Below are positions 20,809 to 29,527 of a stretch of DNA of 38,644 bases, piece by piece (the stretch's first letter is position 1; the number at the start of each line of letters is the position of its first letter). Source of the DNA: Elusimicrobiota bacterium (lineage in GTDB: Bacteria; Elusimicrobiota; Elusimicrobia; UBA1565); the NCBI GenBank assembly GCA_016218495.1, contig JACRDU010000150.1, positions 1 to 38,644 on the forward strand, given 5' to 3'. The notes under the pieces were generated by a model. The model saw nothing but the letters and a program-made list of their open reading frames with translations. It ran no database searches and was not told where the DNA came from. The position numbers and the translations under genes are program-made.

Positions 20809-22230
20809 TCAAGAATTCTGGAGCGCCCGGCAGGCGGACGTCAGCGCGGCGGCGGTCGGGAAGCGCCGCCCAGGCTCAGGGGCCAGGGCGATCTTGAACA
20901 GTTCGTCGACGCCGGGCGGCAGCTCCGGGACCAGGCGGCTAGGAGGCTCCCAGGCCCCCTCGCGCTTCTGGGCCAGGAAGTTCGGGCCCTTGAAGGGCAG
21001 CTCGCCGGTGAGCGCCTCGAACAGGCAGACCGCCAGCGCATAGCGGTCGACGGACGCCGACAGGCCGCCGAGCTCCTGCTCCGGAGCCATGTAGGGCGGC
21101 GTCCCCCAGGACGGGGCGCGCGTCAGGCGCGAGACGGACTTCGCCGCCTGGTAGGCGATGCCGAAGTCCGCGACCTTGACCTCCCCCTTGCTCGACAGCA
21201 TGATGTTGGCGGGCTTGATGTCGCGGTGGATCACCCTCTGCGTGTGGGCGTAGTCGACGGCCGCCCCGGCGCCCTCCAGGACCCGCAGCGCCTCGGGCCA
21301 GGACAGCCTCCCCTCCCGGGCCAGCCGGTCCTCGAGAGTGCCTCCGTCCACGAACTCGAGCGCCAGGTACACCTCGCCGGCGTGGCGCTCGGCGCCGTAG
21401 ATGGCCACCATGTTGGGATGCTTGAGCGCCGCCATCACCCGCGCCTCGGCGAGCAGGCGCTCGAGCTCCGCGGGGTCCTGGAGCAACTCCTTGCGCAGCC
21501 GTTTGAGTGCCGCCCGCCTTTGCAGGGTCTTGTCCATGGCCTCGAAGACTTCGCCCATGCTCCCGCGCCCCACCAGGCGCACCAGCTCGAAGTTACCGGC
21601 CACCGTGGTCGGGGCGGAGGAGCCGGGAGCGGCGAGGGCGGCCGGAGCGGGAGGCGGACGCCTCCCTCCGGAGAAGACATAGAGCAGGGCGACCGCGCTC
21701 AGGAGGGCGGCGAAGGACGCCGCGACGAGCCCCCAGCGCCGTGCCGCGGCCCGGCGGCGCAGGTAGTCGTCCCGCATCTCCCGGAACGCGCTGGTCTCGT
21801 CCTTGTAGGCCCCGACGAGGCGCTCGGCCCTGCGCCGCATCGCGATGTCCGCGTCCTCGAACCGGCGCAGCCGCGCGTTGTCCCCCTCCGCAGGTCCGCG
21901 CCCCTCCGCCGCCCCGTCGAGGCTGACAGAGATGGCGTGCACGCGGAGGCTGACCAGCTCCTGGGAATGGGCGCCGATGAGCTCCTCCTCCCAGAGCCAG
22001 AACTCGCCGAATTCCTGCTCGAGCGCGGCCATCCTCCCGACCTGGGCGGCCTTGCCGCCGGAGCCCGGGAAGGCGGTCCGTATGGCCTTCATCTCTTCGA
22101 CGACCGCGGCGGCGCGCTCGGCGCGGCCGGCGAAATCCGCCTCCATCTTCGCCAGGTCGCGGGCGGCCCGGGCAGGCGACGCAGAGCCGAGGGCCGTCAG
22201 CAGGCAGAGCGCGAATCCGGTCAGGTGCAT
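20809..22230 (-). CDS. Membrane-anchored Ser/Thr protein kinase
   Basis: 473 residues from ATG 22230. Signal peptide (TGFALCLLTALGSASPARA), then a helical, highly charged extracytoplasmic region (about 23-160), a membrane helix (about 166-187), a Pro/Ala linker and a cytoplasmic Hanks-type kinase domain (about 213-473). Motifs: GRGSMG loop 221-226, K243 (AALKRL), HRDIKPAN (HRD 335-337), DFG 355-357 and APE. This is a receptor-like layout: the outer helical domain could sense the envelope. The frame is open further upstream, but that part reads as non-coding, and the signal peptide sets the start. Confidence 0.9.
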   Translation of the reverse strand: MHLTGFALCLLTALGSASPARAARDLAKMEADFAGRAERAAAVVEEMKAIRTAFPGSGGKAAQVGRMAALEQEFGEFWLWEEELIGAHSQELVSLRVHAISVSLDGAAEGRGPAEGDNARLRRFEDADIAMRRRAERLVGAYKDETSAFREMRDDYLRRRAAARRWGLVAASFAALLSAVALLYVFSGGRRPPPAPAALAAPGSSAPTTVAGNFELVRLVGRGSMGEVFEAMDKTLQRRAALKRLRKELLQDPAELERLLAEARVMAALKHPNMVAIYGAERHAGEVYLALEFVDGGTLEDRLAREGRLSWPEALRVLEGAGAAVDYAHTQRVIHRDIKPANIMLSSKGEVKVADFGIAYQAAKSVSRLTRAPSWGTPPYMAPEQELGGLSASVDRYALAVCLFEALTGELPFKGPNFLAQKREGAWEPPSRLVPELPPGVDELFKIALAPEPGRRFPTAAALTSACRALQNS

Positions 22231-22362
22231 CGGGGGACCCGGCCCATTATGCCCCGGCCCTGGGGCCCGCGCAATGGGGCGGGCCATCCGGTACAACGGG
22301 ATGGAACCGCCTGTCGGCGGAGCGTCTCCGAGTGCGTTTCCATGAATTATGGGCGGCACGAG

Positions 22363-22414
22363 TCCCGCGGTTGTCCCCAACTCGCGGCGCCGCGAGTTGG
22401 GGACAACCCCGGGA
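22363..22414. repeat. 52-bp near-perfect palindrome
   Basis: Positions 22369-22408 are a perfect 40-bp palindrome (centre between 22388 and 22389). After one mismatch the pairing continues 5 bp more on each side. The arms contain TTGTCCCCAACTCGCGG. It lies in the divergent gap between the membrane kinase and rimO. It shares the GGGGACAA core with the repeats after purE, suggesting a REP- or MITE-like element. It could also act as a strong hairpin in RNA. Confidence 0.8.
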
Positions 22415-22442
22415 ACTGGGAGGGCGGGCCCTCGACAGGATG

Positions 22443-22448
22443 TATAAT
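22443..22448 (+). promoter_or_regulatory. -10 box upstream of rimO
   Basis: A consensus TATAAT lies 27 bp before the rimO ATG. No convincing -35 box is present at the expected distance. Confidence 0.4.
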
Positions 22449-22475
22449 GTGGGTCGCCTCCCCCGCCGCTCCCCC

Positions 22476-23786
22476 ATGAAGACCAAGACCCTCAAGAAGA
22501 ACAAGATCCAGGTCGTCACGCTCGGCTGCTCGAAGAACCTCTTCGACTCCGAGGTGCTGATGGGGCAACTGCGCGACAACAAGTTCGAGGTGGAGCACGA
22601 GACGGACTGCGAGGACGCCTCCATCGTCGTCATCAATACCTGCGGCTTCATCGACAACGCCAAGAAGGAGTCCATCGACACCATCCTGCGCTTCGGCGAG
22701 GCCAAGAAGAAGGGCCTGGTCGACAAGGTCATCGTCACCGGCTGCCTGTCGGAGCGCTACAAGGACGAGCTGGTCAAGGAGATGCCCGAGGTCGACGCGT
22801 TCTTCGGCACCCGGGACCTCCCCAACCTGCTCAAGGCCCTGGGTGCCGATTACAAGCACGAGCTGGTGGGCGAGCGCCTGCTGACGACCCCCCGCCATTA
22901 CGCCTACTTCAAGATCTCCGAGGGCTGCGACCGGCCCTGCTCGTTCTGCGCCATCCCGCTCATGCGCGGCAAGCACGTCTCCCGCCCGCTCGAGGAGATG
23001 GTGGCCGAGGCCAAGCGCCTGGCCGCCGGGGGCACGCGCGAACTCCTGCTCATCGCCCAGGACTCGACCTACTACGGGCTGGACCTCTACGGCAAGCGCC
23101 GCCTGGCCGACCTCCTGAAGGCCCTCTCCGACGTGGACGGCATCGGCTGGATCCGCCTCCATTACGCCTTCCCCACCGGCTTCCCGCTCGACGTGCTCGA
23201 CGTGATGCGCGAGCGGGCGAACATAGCCAAGTACCTGGACATGCCGGTCCAGCACGTCAGCGACCGGCTGCTCGAGTCGATGCGCCGCGGCACGACCAAG
23301 GCCAAGACCGAGGCGCTCATCGAGACCATCCGCGAGAAGGTCCCCGGCGTGGCGCTGCGCACGACGCTCATCGTCGGCTACCCCGGCGAGACCAAGGCCG
23401 AGCACGCCCAGATGCTGGAGTGGGTCTCGAAGGTCCGCTTCGACCGCCTGGGCGTGTTCCCCTACTCGCACGAGGAGAACACCCACGCCTTCACCCTCAA
23501 GGACAGCGTGCCGGCCAAGGAGAAGAAGCGCCGCTGCGACGCCGTGATGGCCGCCCAGCAGGAGGTCTCGCTGTCCATCAACGAGGCCAAGGTCGGCAAG
23601 ACCCTCAAGGTGCTCTTCGACTCCAAGGAAGGCTCGAACTTCGTCGGCCGCACCGAGCACGACTCCCCCGAGGTGGACAACGAGGTGCTGGTGGACGCCA
23701 AGAAGCACTACCTGCGCATCGGCGACTTCGCCGACATCAAGGTCACCGCCGCCGAGGCCTTCGACCTCTTCGGCGAGCCCGCATGA
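22476..23786 (+). CDS. rimO: Ribosomal protein S12 methylthiotransferase RimO
   Basis: A radical-SAM enzyme that methylthiolates an Asp of ribosomal protein S12. 436 residues. The N-terminal UPF0004 domain carries its cluster cysteines C18 (TLGCSKN), C56 (NTCGF) and C90 (TGCLSE). The radical-SAM cluster is C151-x3-C155-x2-C158 (EGCDRPCSFCAIP). A C-terminal TRAM domain follows (GKTLKVLFDS and onward). CSKNLFDSE and GKHVSRP favour RimO over MiaB. The N-terminus is Lys-rich. It starts at ATG 22476 with no strong ribosome site. Confidence 0.94.
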   Translation: MKTKTLKKNKIQVVTLGCSKNLFDSEVLMGQLRDNKFEVEHETDCEDASIVVINTCGFIDNAKKESIDTILRFGEAKKKGLVDKVIVTGCLSERYKDELVKEMPEVDAFFGTRDLPNLLKALGADYKHELVGERLLTTPRHYAYFKISEGCDRPCSFCAIPLMRGKHVSRPLEEMVAEAKRLAAGGTRELLLIAQDSTYYGLDLYGKRRLADLLKALSDVDGIGWIRLHYAFPTGFPLDVLDVMRERANIAKYLDMPVQHVSDRLLESMRRGTTKAKTEALIETIREKVPGVALRTTLIVGYPGETKAEHAQMLEWVSKVRFDRLGVFPYSHEENTHAFTLKDSVPAKEKKRRCDAVMAAQQEVSLSINEAKVGKTLKVLFDSKEGSNFVGRTEHDSPEVDNEVLVDAKKHYLRIGDFADIKVTAAEAFDLFGEPA

Positions 23787-23808
23787 GGCCCGCCGGCCGG
23801 GATGGGGC

Positions 23809-24330
23809 CTAACAGCCTCGGCCCTCGGTCGCCTTCGCGATGAGCGCTCCGACGAAGAACCCCGCGAGGAAGCCGGCGGCCGCTCCGATGGGGCCGCCGA
23901 GCAGGAATCCGACGAGGGCGCCGGCCATGCCGAAGGCGCCGGCCTTCATCGTCTTGTCGTAATCCCAGCCGGGCCCCTTCTCCTCCTTCTTCTCCCCTCC
24001 CGCCGCATAGACCGCGGGCGGCGGAGCGGCCGCGGCCGAAAGGCGCCGGGGCGCGCCGGCCGGAGCCGGGGACGCGGCATAGAAGCTCGCCGCCCGTGCC
24101 CCGAGGCTGACGGGGGCCGGGCTGGAGCGTTCGGCGAAGCCGCTTCCCGCGCCCGCCGCCGAAGCCTCCAGGGAGCCGCCCGCCCCGGCGAGAACGGCCG
24201 CTTCGGAAGCCTGGAGCTGGCCCAGGAGGCTCTCCGCGGACGGCAGGGAGATGCGGCGCGGGGCGTCGCCGCCGGCGCTGGCCGCCGAAGGCCGCAATGC
24301 GAGGCAGAGGAGGATGGCTGCCGCTGTCAT
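23809..24330 (-). CDS. Exported glycine-zipper protein
   Basis: 173 residues. A signal peptide (MTAAAILLCLALRPSAASA) is followed by an Ala/Ser/Pro-rich low-complexity region, then a lysine-rich spacer (GGEKKEEKGPGWDYDK). The C-terminal hydrophobic region has spaced glycines (GMAGALVGFLLGGPIG, AAAGFLAGFFVGALIAK), typical of glycine-zipper membrane segments. It ends in Cys. Probably an envelope protein; specific role unknown. Convergent with rimO. Confidence 0.7.
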   Translation of the reverse strand: MTAAAILLCLALRPSAASAGGDAPRRISLPSAESLLGQLQASEAAVLAGAGGSLEASAAGAGSGFAERSSPAPVSLGARAASFYAASPAPAGAPRRLSAAAAPPPAVYAAGGEKKEEKGPGWDYDKTMKAGAFGMAGALVGFLLGGPIGAAAGFLAGFFVGALIAKATEGRGC

Positions 24331-24504
24331 ATCAACAGGATGGCTCGGGCAGCGCTGCGGCGTCGAATTAAATCAGGCTGAAGAGGCCGGCGGCATGTTT
24401 CCCAGCGCTTTTTGAGGCCGGGCCTGCCTTGTTCATTGCGCCTTAAGGCGGGCCGCTCCGGCAGCGCTCCAAAGAGAACGAAAAAGCTATACTTGCTCCA
24501 CGAC

Positions 24505-24578
24505 GGTGCGGTACCCAAGTGGTCTAAGGGGCGGGTCTGCAAAACCCGTATTCATGGGTTCGAATCCCATCCGCACCT
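24505..24578 (+). tRNA. tRNA-Cys, anticodon GCA
   Basis: The acceptor stem is GGTGCGG (24505-24511) with CCGCACC (24571-24577) and discriminator T24578, the base expected for cysteine. The anticodon arm is CGGGT-CTGCAAA-ACCCG, anticodon GCA. The T arm is ATGGG-TTCGAAT-CCCAT. CCA is not encoded, unlike the tRNA-Arg in this window. A TATACT box lies 11 bp upstream (24488-24493). Confidence 0.95.
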
Positions 24579-24583
24579 AACTT

Positions 24584-26608
24584 CTATCGTCCCAGCCGCC
24601 GCTGCAGCTCGGCGCGCAAAGGCCCTCGCGACGCGGCGAGGGCCTTATCGTAGACGGCCTTCGCCTCCCCGGCCTTCCCTTGGGACTCCAGCAGCGCCCC
24701 CAAGGTCAGCGCGGCCCCGGTCTGCGCCGGGTCGAGCTCCAGGGCGCGCGCCAGCTGGGCCTCGGCCTCCTCGCCGCGGCCCGCCAGCGCCAGGGCCACG
24801 CCGCGGTCCGCCAGCGCCCCCGCCCCGTCGAGGCGGCCGGAAAGCGCCAGCGAGCCCTCCAGGTCGCCCAGGTCCTGCAGCCCCAGGGCCAGCGCCCGCC
24901 AGGCGGCCGGGGCCGAGGCCGGGGCGGGCAGGGCTGACTCCAGATAGCGCGGCGCCGAGAGGACGAGGCCGCGCGGGACGAGGGGTTTCAGCTCGGCCAG
25001 CAGGGAGCGGATGCCCTGTTCCTGCGAGGCCAAGAGGGCGCCGGCCGAGCCGACGGGGCCTCGCGCGAAGGCACAGGAAGCGCGCGCCTCGAGGGCGGAC
25101 CGAGCCTCGGCGCGCGCGGCGTCGAGGCTCCCGTCCCGGGCCAGGACCTCCGAGCGCATCAGCCCGGCAAGGGCGCGCTGGGCGCAGGCGAGCCCGGGGA
25201 ACTCCTCGAACGGGACGGCCTCGCCGGACAGACGGCGCGTCCAGGATTCGAGCATCCGGGCTTCGCCCAGGCCCCCGGCCGCCGCGGCGGCGAAGTCCTC
25301 GCGCGCCCCGGCCAGGTCGCCGCCGACCAGGCGCCGCCTCCCCCTCCACTCCCGGAGCAGGGCGTCGTCGGGAGCCTCGGAGACCGCCCGCTCGAGCGCC
25401 TCGCGGGATTCCGGCGGCAGGCCGCGCGCCCTGACGCCGTAGCGCAGGGCCGTCGTCATCGCGGCGGCCCCCGCGAACACGCCGCCCGCCAGCGCGACGG
25501 CGCAGACGGCCCAGGCCAGGGCCCGCGCGGCGGACTCCGCCAGAGCCCCCAGTCGGTAGGAACCGCGTCCCAACGGGCTGGCCGCCAGCAACGCCAGCAC
25601 CGGCCATAGCGGGACGAAGTAGTTCTCCTGGACGGCCATCGCGGCGTGGACGATGGCCAGATAGACGGCGAGGAGCGCCCAGACGCGCGTACGCGGCCGG
25701 CGGCGCGTGAGGCAGAAGCCCCAGGCCGCCGCGGCCCAGAGCACAGGCTCGAGGCCGACGACGAAGCTCAAGCGCAGGACCACAGCATCGAGGAACCGCC
25801 CCGGATGGGAGAGGATGTGCCCGACGGCCCAAGAGGCCGTCTCCAGGAAATTCAAGGGGTTGGGAAGCCCGGATCCGAGAGCCGACACGTCCCCTTCGAA
25901 CGTCCCGACCATCCCGAGCGCGCCGGCGATGATGTTGTTTCCGGCCTGTCCCGCTTCGAAGAAGTGGAGCCCCCCGCCGGCGCTGAGATGGGCGGCGACC
26001 CACGGAAGCACGGCCGCGTAAGGGAGGAGTCCGACCACGAACGCGCCGGCGCGCTCACGGCGCCGCCAAGCCCAGACGGCCAGGAGCGGGGGCAGGAAAG
26101 CCAAGGTCGAACGGAGGCAGAGCGCCGTCCCCAGCGCGGCGGCGGCGAGCAGGGAGCGGTTCTTGTCGGGGCGTCGGGCCCAGGCCGGCAGGACGAGGGC
26201 CAGGAGGACGACGAGGACGGACAGCAGGGCCTGCGGGTGGCAGGCGGGTTCGGGGGCGGCCCACAGGAGGGCGGCGCCCGCCGCGACCCCTGAAGCCAGG
26301 CTTCCCGCGGCGGTCCCGGCCGCGGCCGCCAAGACCGCGGGCCCGCTCCGGGCGAAGGCCTGCCACGCGCGACGCTGGCCTGAGGAGGCGCGTCCTTTCA
26401 GACAAGCCGTGGCCAAGGAGGCCCCCGGCATGTGATAGGCGGCGGAGACCGGCCCCGATGCGCCGTGCAGCAGGGCCGTGCCGGCCGCATGGTAGGTGGC
26501 CTCGCCGAAGAGGCAGTCGGCCGAAGGCCAGGGCCTGGCGGGAGCCAGGACCCAGGCCGCGGCGGCCAGGACCAGCACGGCCCCCGCCCGCTCGTGTCTG
26601 AGTGCCAC
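24584..26608 (-). CDS. Polytopic membrane protein with C-terminal TPR-like repeats
   Basis: 674 residues. The first ~390 contain an N-terminal hydrophobic helix and about nine further membrane segments (for example ALLSVLVVLLALVLPAW, VWALLAVYLAIVHAAM, LAWAVCAVALAGGVFAGA). The arrangement resembles GT-C glycosyltransferases (PMT/Dolichyl-P-mannose type), though the usual acidic motif after the first helix is not clear. The rest is helical and Ala/Leu-rich with TPR-like units (ADRGVALALAGRGEEAEAQL, ARALELDPAQTGAALTLGAL). It may transfer sugars in the envelope, but this is not proven. It ends just after tRNA-Cys on the opposite strand. Confidence 0.7.
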   Translation of the reverse strand: MALRHERAGAVLVLAAAAWVLAPARPWPSADCLFGEATYHAAGTALLHGASGPVSAAYHMPGASLATACLKGRASSGQRRAWQAFARSGPAVLAAAAGTAAGSLASGVAAGAALLWAAPEPACHPQALLSVLVVLLALVLPAWARRPDKNRSLLAAAALGTALCLRSTLAFLPPLLAVWAWRRRERAGAFVVGLLPYAAVLPWVAAHLSAGGGLHFFEAGQAGNNIIAGALGMVGTFEGDVSALGSGLPNPLNFLETASWAVGHILSHPGRFLDAVVLRLSFVVGLEPVLWAAAAWGFCLTRRRPRTRVWALLAVYLAIVHAAMAVQENYFVPLWPVLALLAASPLGRGSYRLGALAESAARALAWAVCAVALAGGVFAGAAAMTTALRYGVRARGLPPESREALERAVSEAPDDALLREWRGRRRLVGGDLAGAREDFAAAAAGGLGEARMLESWTRRLSGEAVPFEEFPGLACAQRALAGLMRSEVLARDGSLDAARAEARSALEARASCAFARGPVGSAGALLASQEQGIRSLLAELKPLVPRGLVLSAPRYLESALPAPASAPAAWRALALGLQDLGDLEGSLALSGRLDGAGALADRGVALALAGRGEEAEAQLARALELDPAQTGAALTLGALLESQGKAGEAKAVYDKALAASRGPLRAELQRRLGR

Positions 26609-26637
26609 GGCGCATTATAGAAGGAAGGGGGCCTCTG

Positions 26638-26667
26638 TTGCCTCCCGTCAGGGCATTTTGCTAACCT
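26638..26667 (+). promoter_or_regulatory. Possible promoter of the purine operon
   Basis: TTGCCT (26638-26643), an 18-bp spacer, TAACCT (26662-26667). The predicted start near 26674 coincides with the first hairpin of the leader. The boxes are only moderately good. Confidence 0.4.
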
Positions 26668-26674
26668 ATTTTAC

Positions 26675-26793
26675 CGACGGAGATTGCCGACTCCGTCGCT
26701 CACCAGAGCATGCCGAAGCCGATCCCCGACACCGCGCGGCGAGACCCACAGGACCCGACCGCGCGGTTCCCTCATTTAAGGGCCCTCGGGCCC
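26675..26793 (+). promoter_or_regulatory. Hairpin-rich leader of the purine operon
   Basis: Three stems precede guaB: CGACGGAG/CTCCGTCG (26675-26682 with 26691-26698), ACCGCGCGG/CCGCGCGGT (26731-26739 with 26759-26767) and GGGCC/GGCCC around CTCG (26780-26793). The last ends a few bases before the ribosome site. No known purine-riboswitch core is evident. It may be a leader controlling the operon by attenuation or protein binding, or simply structured DNA. Confidence 0.4.
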
Positions 26794-26813
26794 GCATCCG
26801 GAGGTGGATGACC

Positions 26814-27977
26814 ATGCCGCAATTCATCGGCCGTGACCGCGAAGTGCGCCGCTGCTACGGTTTCGACGAGATCGCCCTCGTCCCGGGGAGCGTGACCGTC
26901 GACCCCGAGGATGTGGACACCTCCCTGCAGATCGGCGACGTGAAGCTCGCCATCCCCTTCCTGGCCTCCGCGATGGACGGCGTGGTCGACTCGGAGTTCG
27001 CCGTCGCCATGGGCAAGGCCGGCGGGCTCGGCGTGGTCAACCTCGACGGCATCAACACCCGCTACGAGAAGCCGCGCGAGGTGGTCAGCCAGATAGCCGG
27101 GGCCACCCCGGACCAGGCCACCCAGCTGTTGCAGGACCTCTACAAGGAGCCGCCCAAGGAGCACCTGATTGCCCGGCGCATCGAGGAGATCAAGAAAGCC
27201 GGCGTCCCCTGCGCGGTGAGCACCATCCCGCAGAACGCCGACCGCTACGGCCCCATCGCGGCGGCCGCCGGCTGCGACCTGTTCGTCGTGCAGTCCACCG
27301 TGACCACCGTGCGGCACCGCTCGACGCGCTACAAGCCCTTCGACATCATCTCCTTCTGCAAGAAGATGAAGATCCCCGTCGTCGTGGGCAACTGCGTCGG
27401 CTATGACGTCGCCGTCGAGCTGATGGAGGCCGGCATCGCGGGCCTGCTCGTGGGCGTCGGCCCCGGCGCCGCCTGCACCACCCGCGGGGTCCTGGGCCTG
27501 GGCGTCCCGCAGGTCACGGCCACCATCGACTGCGCCTCGGCGCGCGACTTCTACTTCAAGAAGACCGGCCGCTACGTCCCAATCATCACCGACGGCGGCA
27601 TGTCCACCGGCGGAGACATCTGCAAGGCCATCGCCTGCGGCTCGGACGGCGTCATGGTGGGCTCGGCCTTCGCCCGCGCGAAGGAGGCCCCGGGCCAGGG
27701 ATATCACTGGGGCATGGCCACGCCGCACTCGAACCTCCCGCGCGGCACCCGCATCCGGGTCGGCGTGACCGGGACCCTCGACGAGATCCTCTTCGGCCCG
27801 TCCCGGCTCGACGACGGTTCGCAGAACCTGGTCGGCGCGCTCAAGACCTGCATGGGCGCGGTCGGCGCGATGAGCGTGCGCGAGATGCAGCTCACCGAGA
27901 TCATCGTCGCGCCCTCCATCCGCACCGAAGGGAAGCTCTTCCAGCGCGCGCAGCAGATCGGGATGGGGAAGACCTGA
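26814..27977 (+). CDS. guaB: IMP dehydrogenase, GuaB3 type
   Basis: Oxidises IMP to XMP, the first step to GMP. 387 residues from ATG 26814, which sits 9 nt after GGAGG; the ATG at 26808 is too close to it. The TIM-barrel has PFLASAMDGVVDSEFAVAMGKAGGLGVVN, the catalytic loop GPGAACTTRG with Cys221, and DGGMSTGGDICKAIACG for IMP binding. There are no CBS domains and the protein is about 100 residues shorter than standard GuaB, which identifies the GuaB3 subfamily known from actinobacteria and cyanobacteria. First gene of the purine operon, 9 bp before guaA, which uses its product. Confidence 0.92.
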   Translation: MPQFIGRDREVRRCYGFDEIALVPGSVTVDPEDVDTSLQIGDVKLAIPFLASAMDGVVDSEFAVAMGKAGGLGVVNLDGINTRYEKPREVVSQIAGATPDQATQLLQDLYKEPPKEHLIARRIEEIKKAGVPCAVSTIPQNADRYGPIAAAAGCDLFVVQSTVTTVRHRSTRYKPFDIISFCKKMKIPVVVGNCVGYDVAVELMEAGIAGLLVGVGPGAACTTRGVLGLGVPQVTATIDCASARDFYFKKTGRYVPIITDGGMSTGGDICKAIACGSDGVMVGSAFARAKEAPGQGYHWGMATPHSNLPRGTRIRVGVTGTLDEILFGPSRLDDGSQNLVGALKTCMGAVGAMSVREMQLTEIIVAPSIRTEGKLFQRAQQIGMGKT

Positions 27978-27986
27978 GGGAAGCCC

Positions 27987-29522
27987 GTGAAAGACTCCAT
28001 CGTCATCCTGGACTTCGGGTCCCAGTACACCCAGCTCATCGCGCGCCGCCTGCGCGAGCTGGAGGTGTTCTGCGAGATCCTGCCCGGAACGGCGAAGCTT
28101 GAGCAGGTCCTGGCGCACGCGCCCAAGGGCCTGATCCTCTCCGGGGGCCCCGCCAGCGTGCATGCCCACGGCTCGCCGCGTCCCGACCCGGCCGTGCTGG
28201 AGTCCGGCCTGCCGATGCTGGGGATCTGCTACGGGATGCAGCTCCTGGTCCAGCTGCACGGCGGACGGGTCGTCCCCGCCAAGCGCCGCGAGTACGGGCA
28301 TGCGAAGGTGGCGCTGCGCGGCTCCACCGAGCTCTTCCGGGGGCTCCCCCGCTCGCTCGACGTCTGGATGAGCCACGGAGACGGCGCGGCGCGCCTGGGC
28401 AACGGCTTCAAAGTCCTGGCCACCACGCCGTCGGCGCCCTACGCCGCCATCGGCGACGACCGGCGGCGGATGTACGGCGTCCAGTTCCATCCGGAGGTCG
28501 CCCACACGCCGCAAGGCGCGAAGCTGCTGGCGAACTTCGCCCGGCGCGTCTGCGGCCTCAAGGCGCGATGGAACATGAGGGGCTTCCTCGACGTCGCCGT
28601 CGCCGACGTCAAGGCGAAGGTCGGGTCCGAGCGCGTCATCTGCGGCCTCTCCGGCGGCGTCGACTCCTCGGTGGCCGCCGCGCTCATCCACCGCGCCGTC
28701 GGCAAGCGCCTGCACTGCATCTTCGTCGACACCGGCCTGCTGCGCCACGGCGACCGCGAGAAGATGGACCGCGTGTTCCGCAAGGGCTTGGGCCTCGACC
28801 TCAAGGTCGTGGACGCCTCGGCCATGTTCCTCAGGCGCCTGAAGGGCGTGGCCGACCCCGAGCGCAAGCGCAAGGTCATCGGCCGGACCTTCATCGAGGT
28901 CTTCAACGCCGAGGCCTCCCGCTACAAGGACGCCGGCTTCCTGGCCCAGGGCACGCTCTACCCCGACGTCATCGAGTCGGTCTCGGTGCACGGCCCATCG
29001 GCCGTCATCAAGAGCCACCACAACGTGGGGGGCCTCCCCAAGCGCATGAAGCTCAAGCTCGTCGAGCCGCTGCGCATGCTCTTCAAGGACGAGGTCCGCG
29101 AGCTGGGCAAGGTCCTGGGGCTCTCCGACGAGGTCACCCAGGTCCACCCGTTCCCGGGCCCGGGCCTGGCCATCCGCATCATCGGCGCCGTGACGCCCGA
29201 GGCGCTGCGCCTGGCCCGCGAGGCCGACCGCATCGTCCAGGAGGAGTTCCGCCGCTCCGGCTGGTACGACAAGGTCTGGCAGGCGTTCGCCGTCCTGCTC
29301 CCCGTGCGCTCGGTGGGCGTGATGGGCGACGAGCGCACCTACGAGAACGCGGTCGCGCTGCGCGTCGTCGAGTCCCGCGACGGCATGACCGCCGACTGGA
29401 CGCGCCTGCCCTACGACCTGCTGGCCCGCATCTCGAGCCGCATCGTCAGCGAGGTCCGCGGCGTCAACCGCGTCGTCTACGATGTCAATTCCAAGCCGCC
29501 GTCGACCATCGAATGGGAGTGA
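27987..29522 (+). CDS. guaA: GMP synthase (glutamine-hydrolysing)
   Basis: Converts XMP to GMP with ATP and glutamine. 511 residues from GTG 27987. The class I glutamine amidotransferase domain (1 to about 190) has the nucleophile C81 (GICYGMQ) and H168/E170 (FHPE). The ATP pyrophosphatase domain has the PP-loop SGGVDSS (222-228). The C-terminal dimerisation domain ends with the usual PPSTIEWE. All parts are complete. The stop overlaps the purC region (TGATG). Confidence 0.97.
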   Translation: MKDSIVILDFGSQYTQLIARRLRELEVFCEILPGTAKLEQVLAHAPKGLILSGGPASVHAHGSPRPDPAVLESGLPMLGICYGMQLLVQLHGGRVVPAKRREYGHAKVALRGSTELFRGLPRSLDVWMSHGDGAARLGNGFKVLATTPSAPYAAIGDDRRRMYGVQFHPEVAHTPQGAKLLANFARRVCGLKARWNMRGFLDVAVADVKAKVGSERVICGLSGGVDSSVAAALIHRAVGKRLHCIFVDTGLLRHGDREKMDRVFRKGLGLDLKVVDASAMFLRRLKGVADPERKRKVIGRTFIEVFNAEASRYKDAGFLAQGTLYPDVIESVSVHGPSAVIKSHHNVGGLPKRMKLKLVEPLRMLFKDEVRELGKVLGLSDEVTQVHPFPGPGLAIRIIGAVTPEALRLAREADRIVQEEFRRSGWYDKVWQAFAVLLPVRSVGVMGDERTYENAVALRVVESRDGMTADWTRLPYDLLARISSRIVSEVRGVNRVVYDVNSKPPSTIEWE

Positions 29523-29527
29523 TGACA

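Noticed and set aside
26609-26807. Known purine (xpt-type) or PRPP/guanidine riboswitch before guaB
   Set aside because: Hairpins are present, but I could not place the conserved loop or core sequences of these classes.
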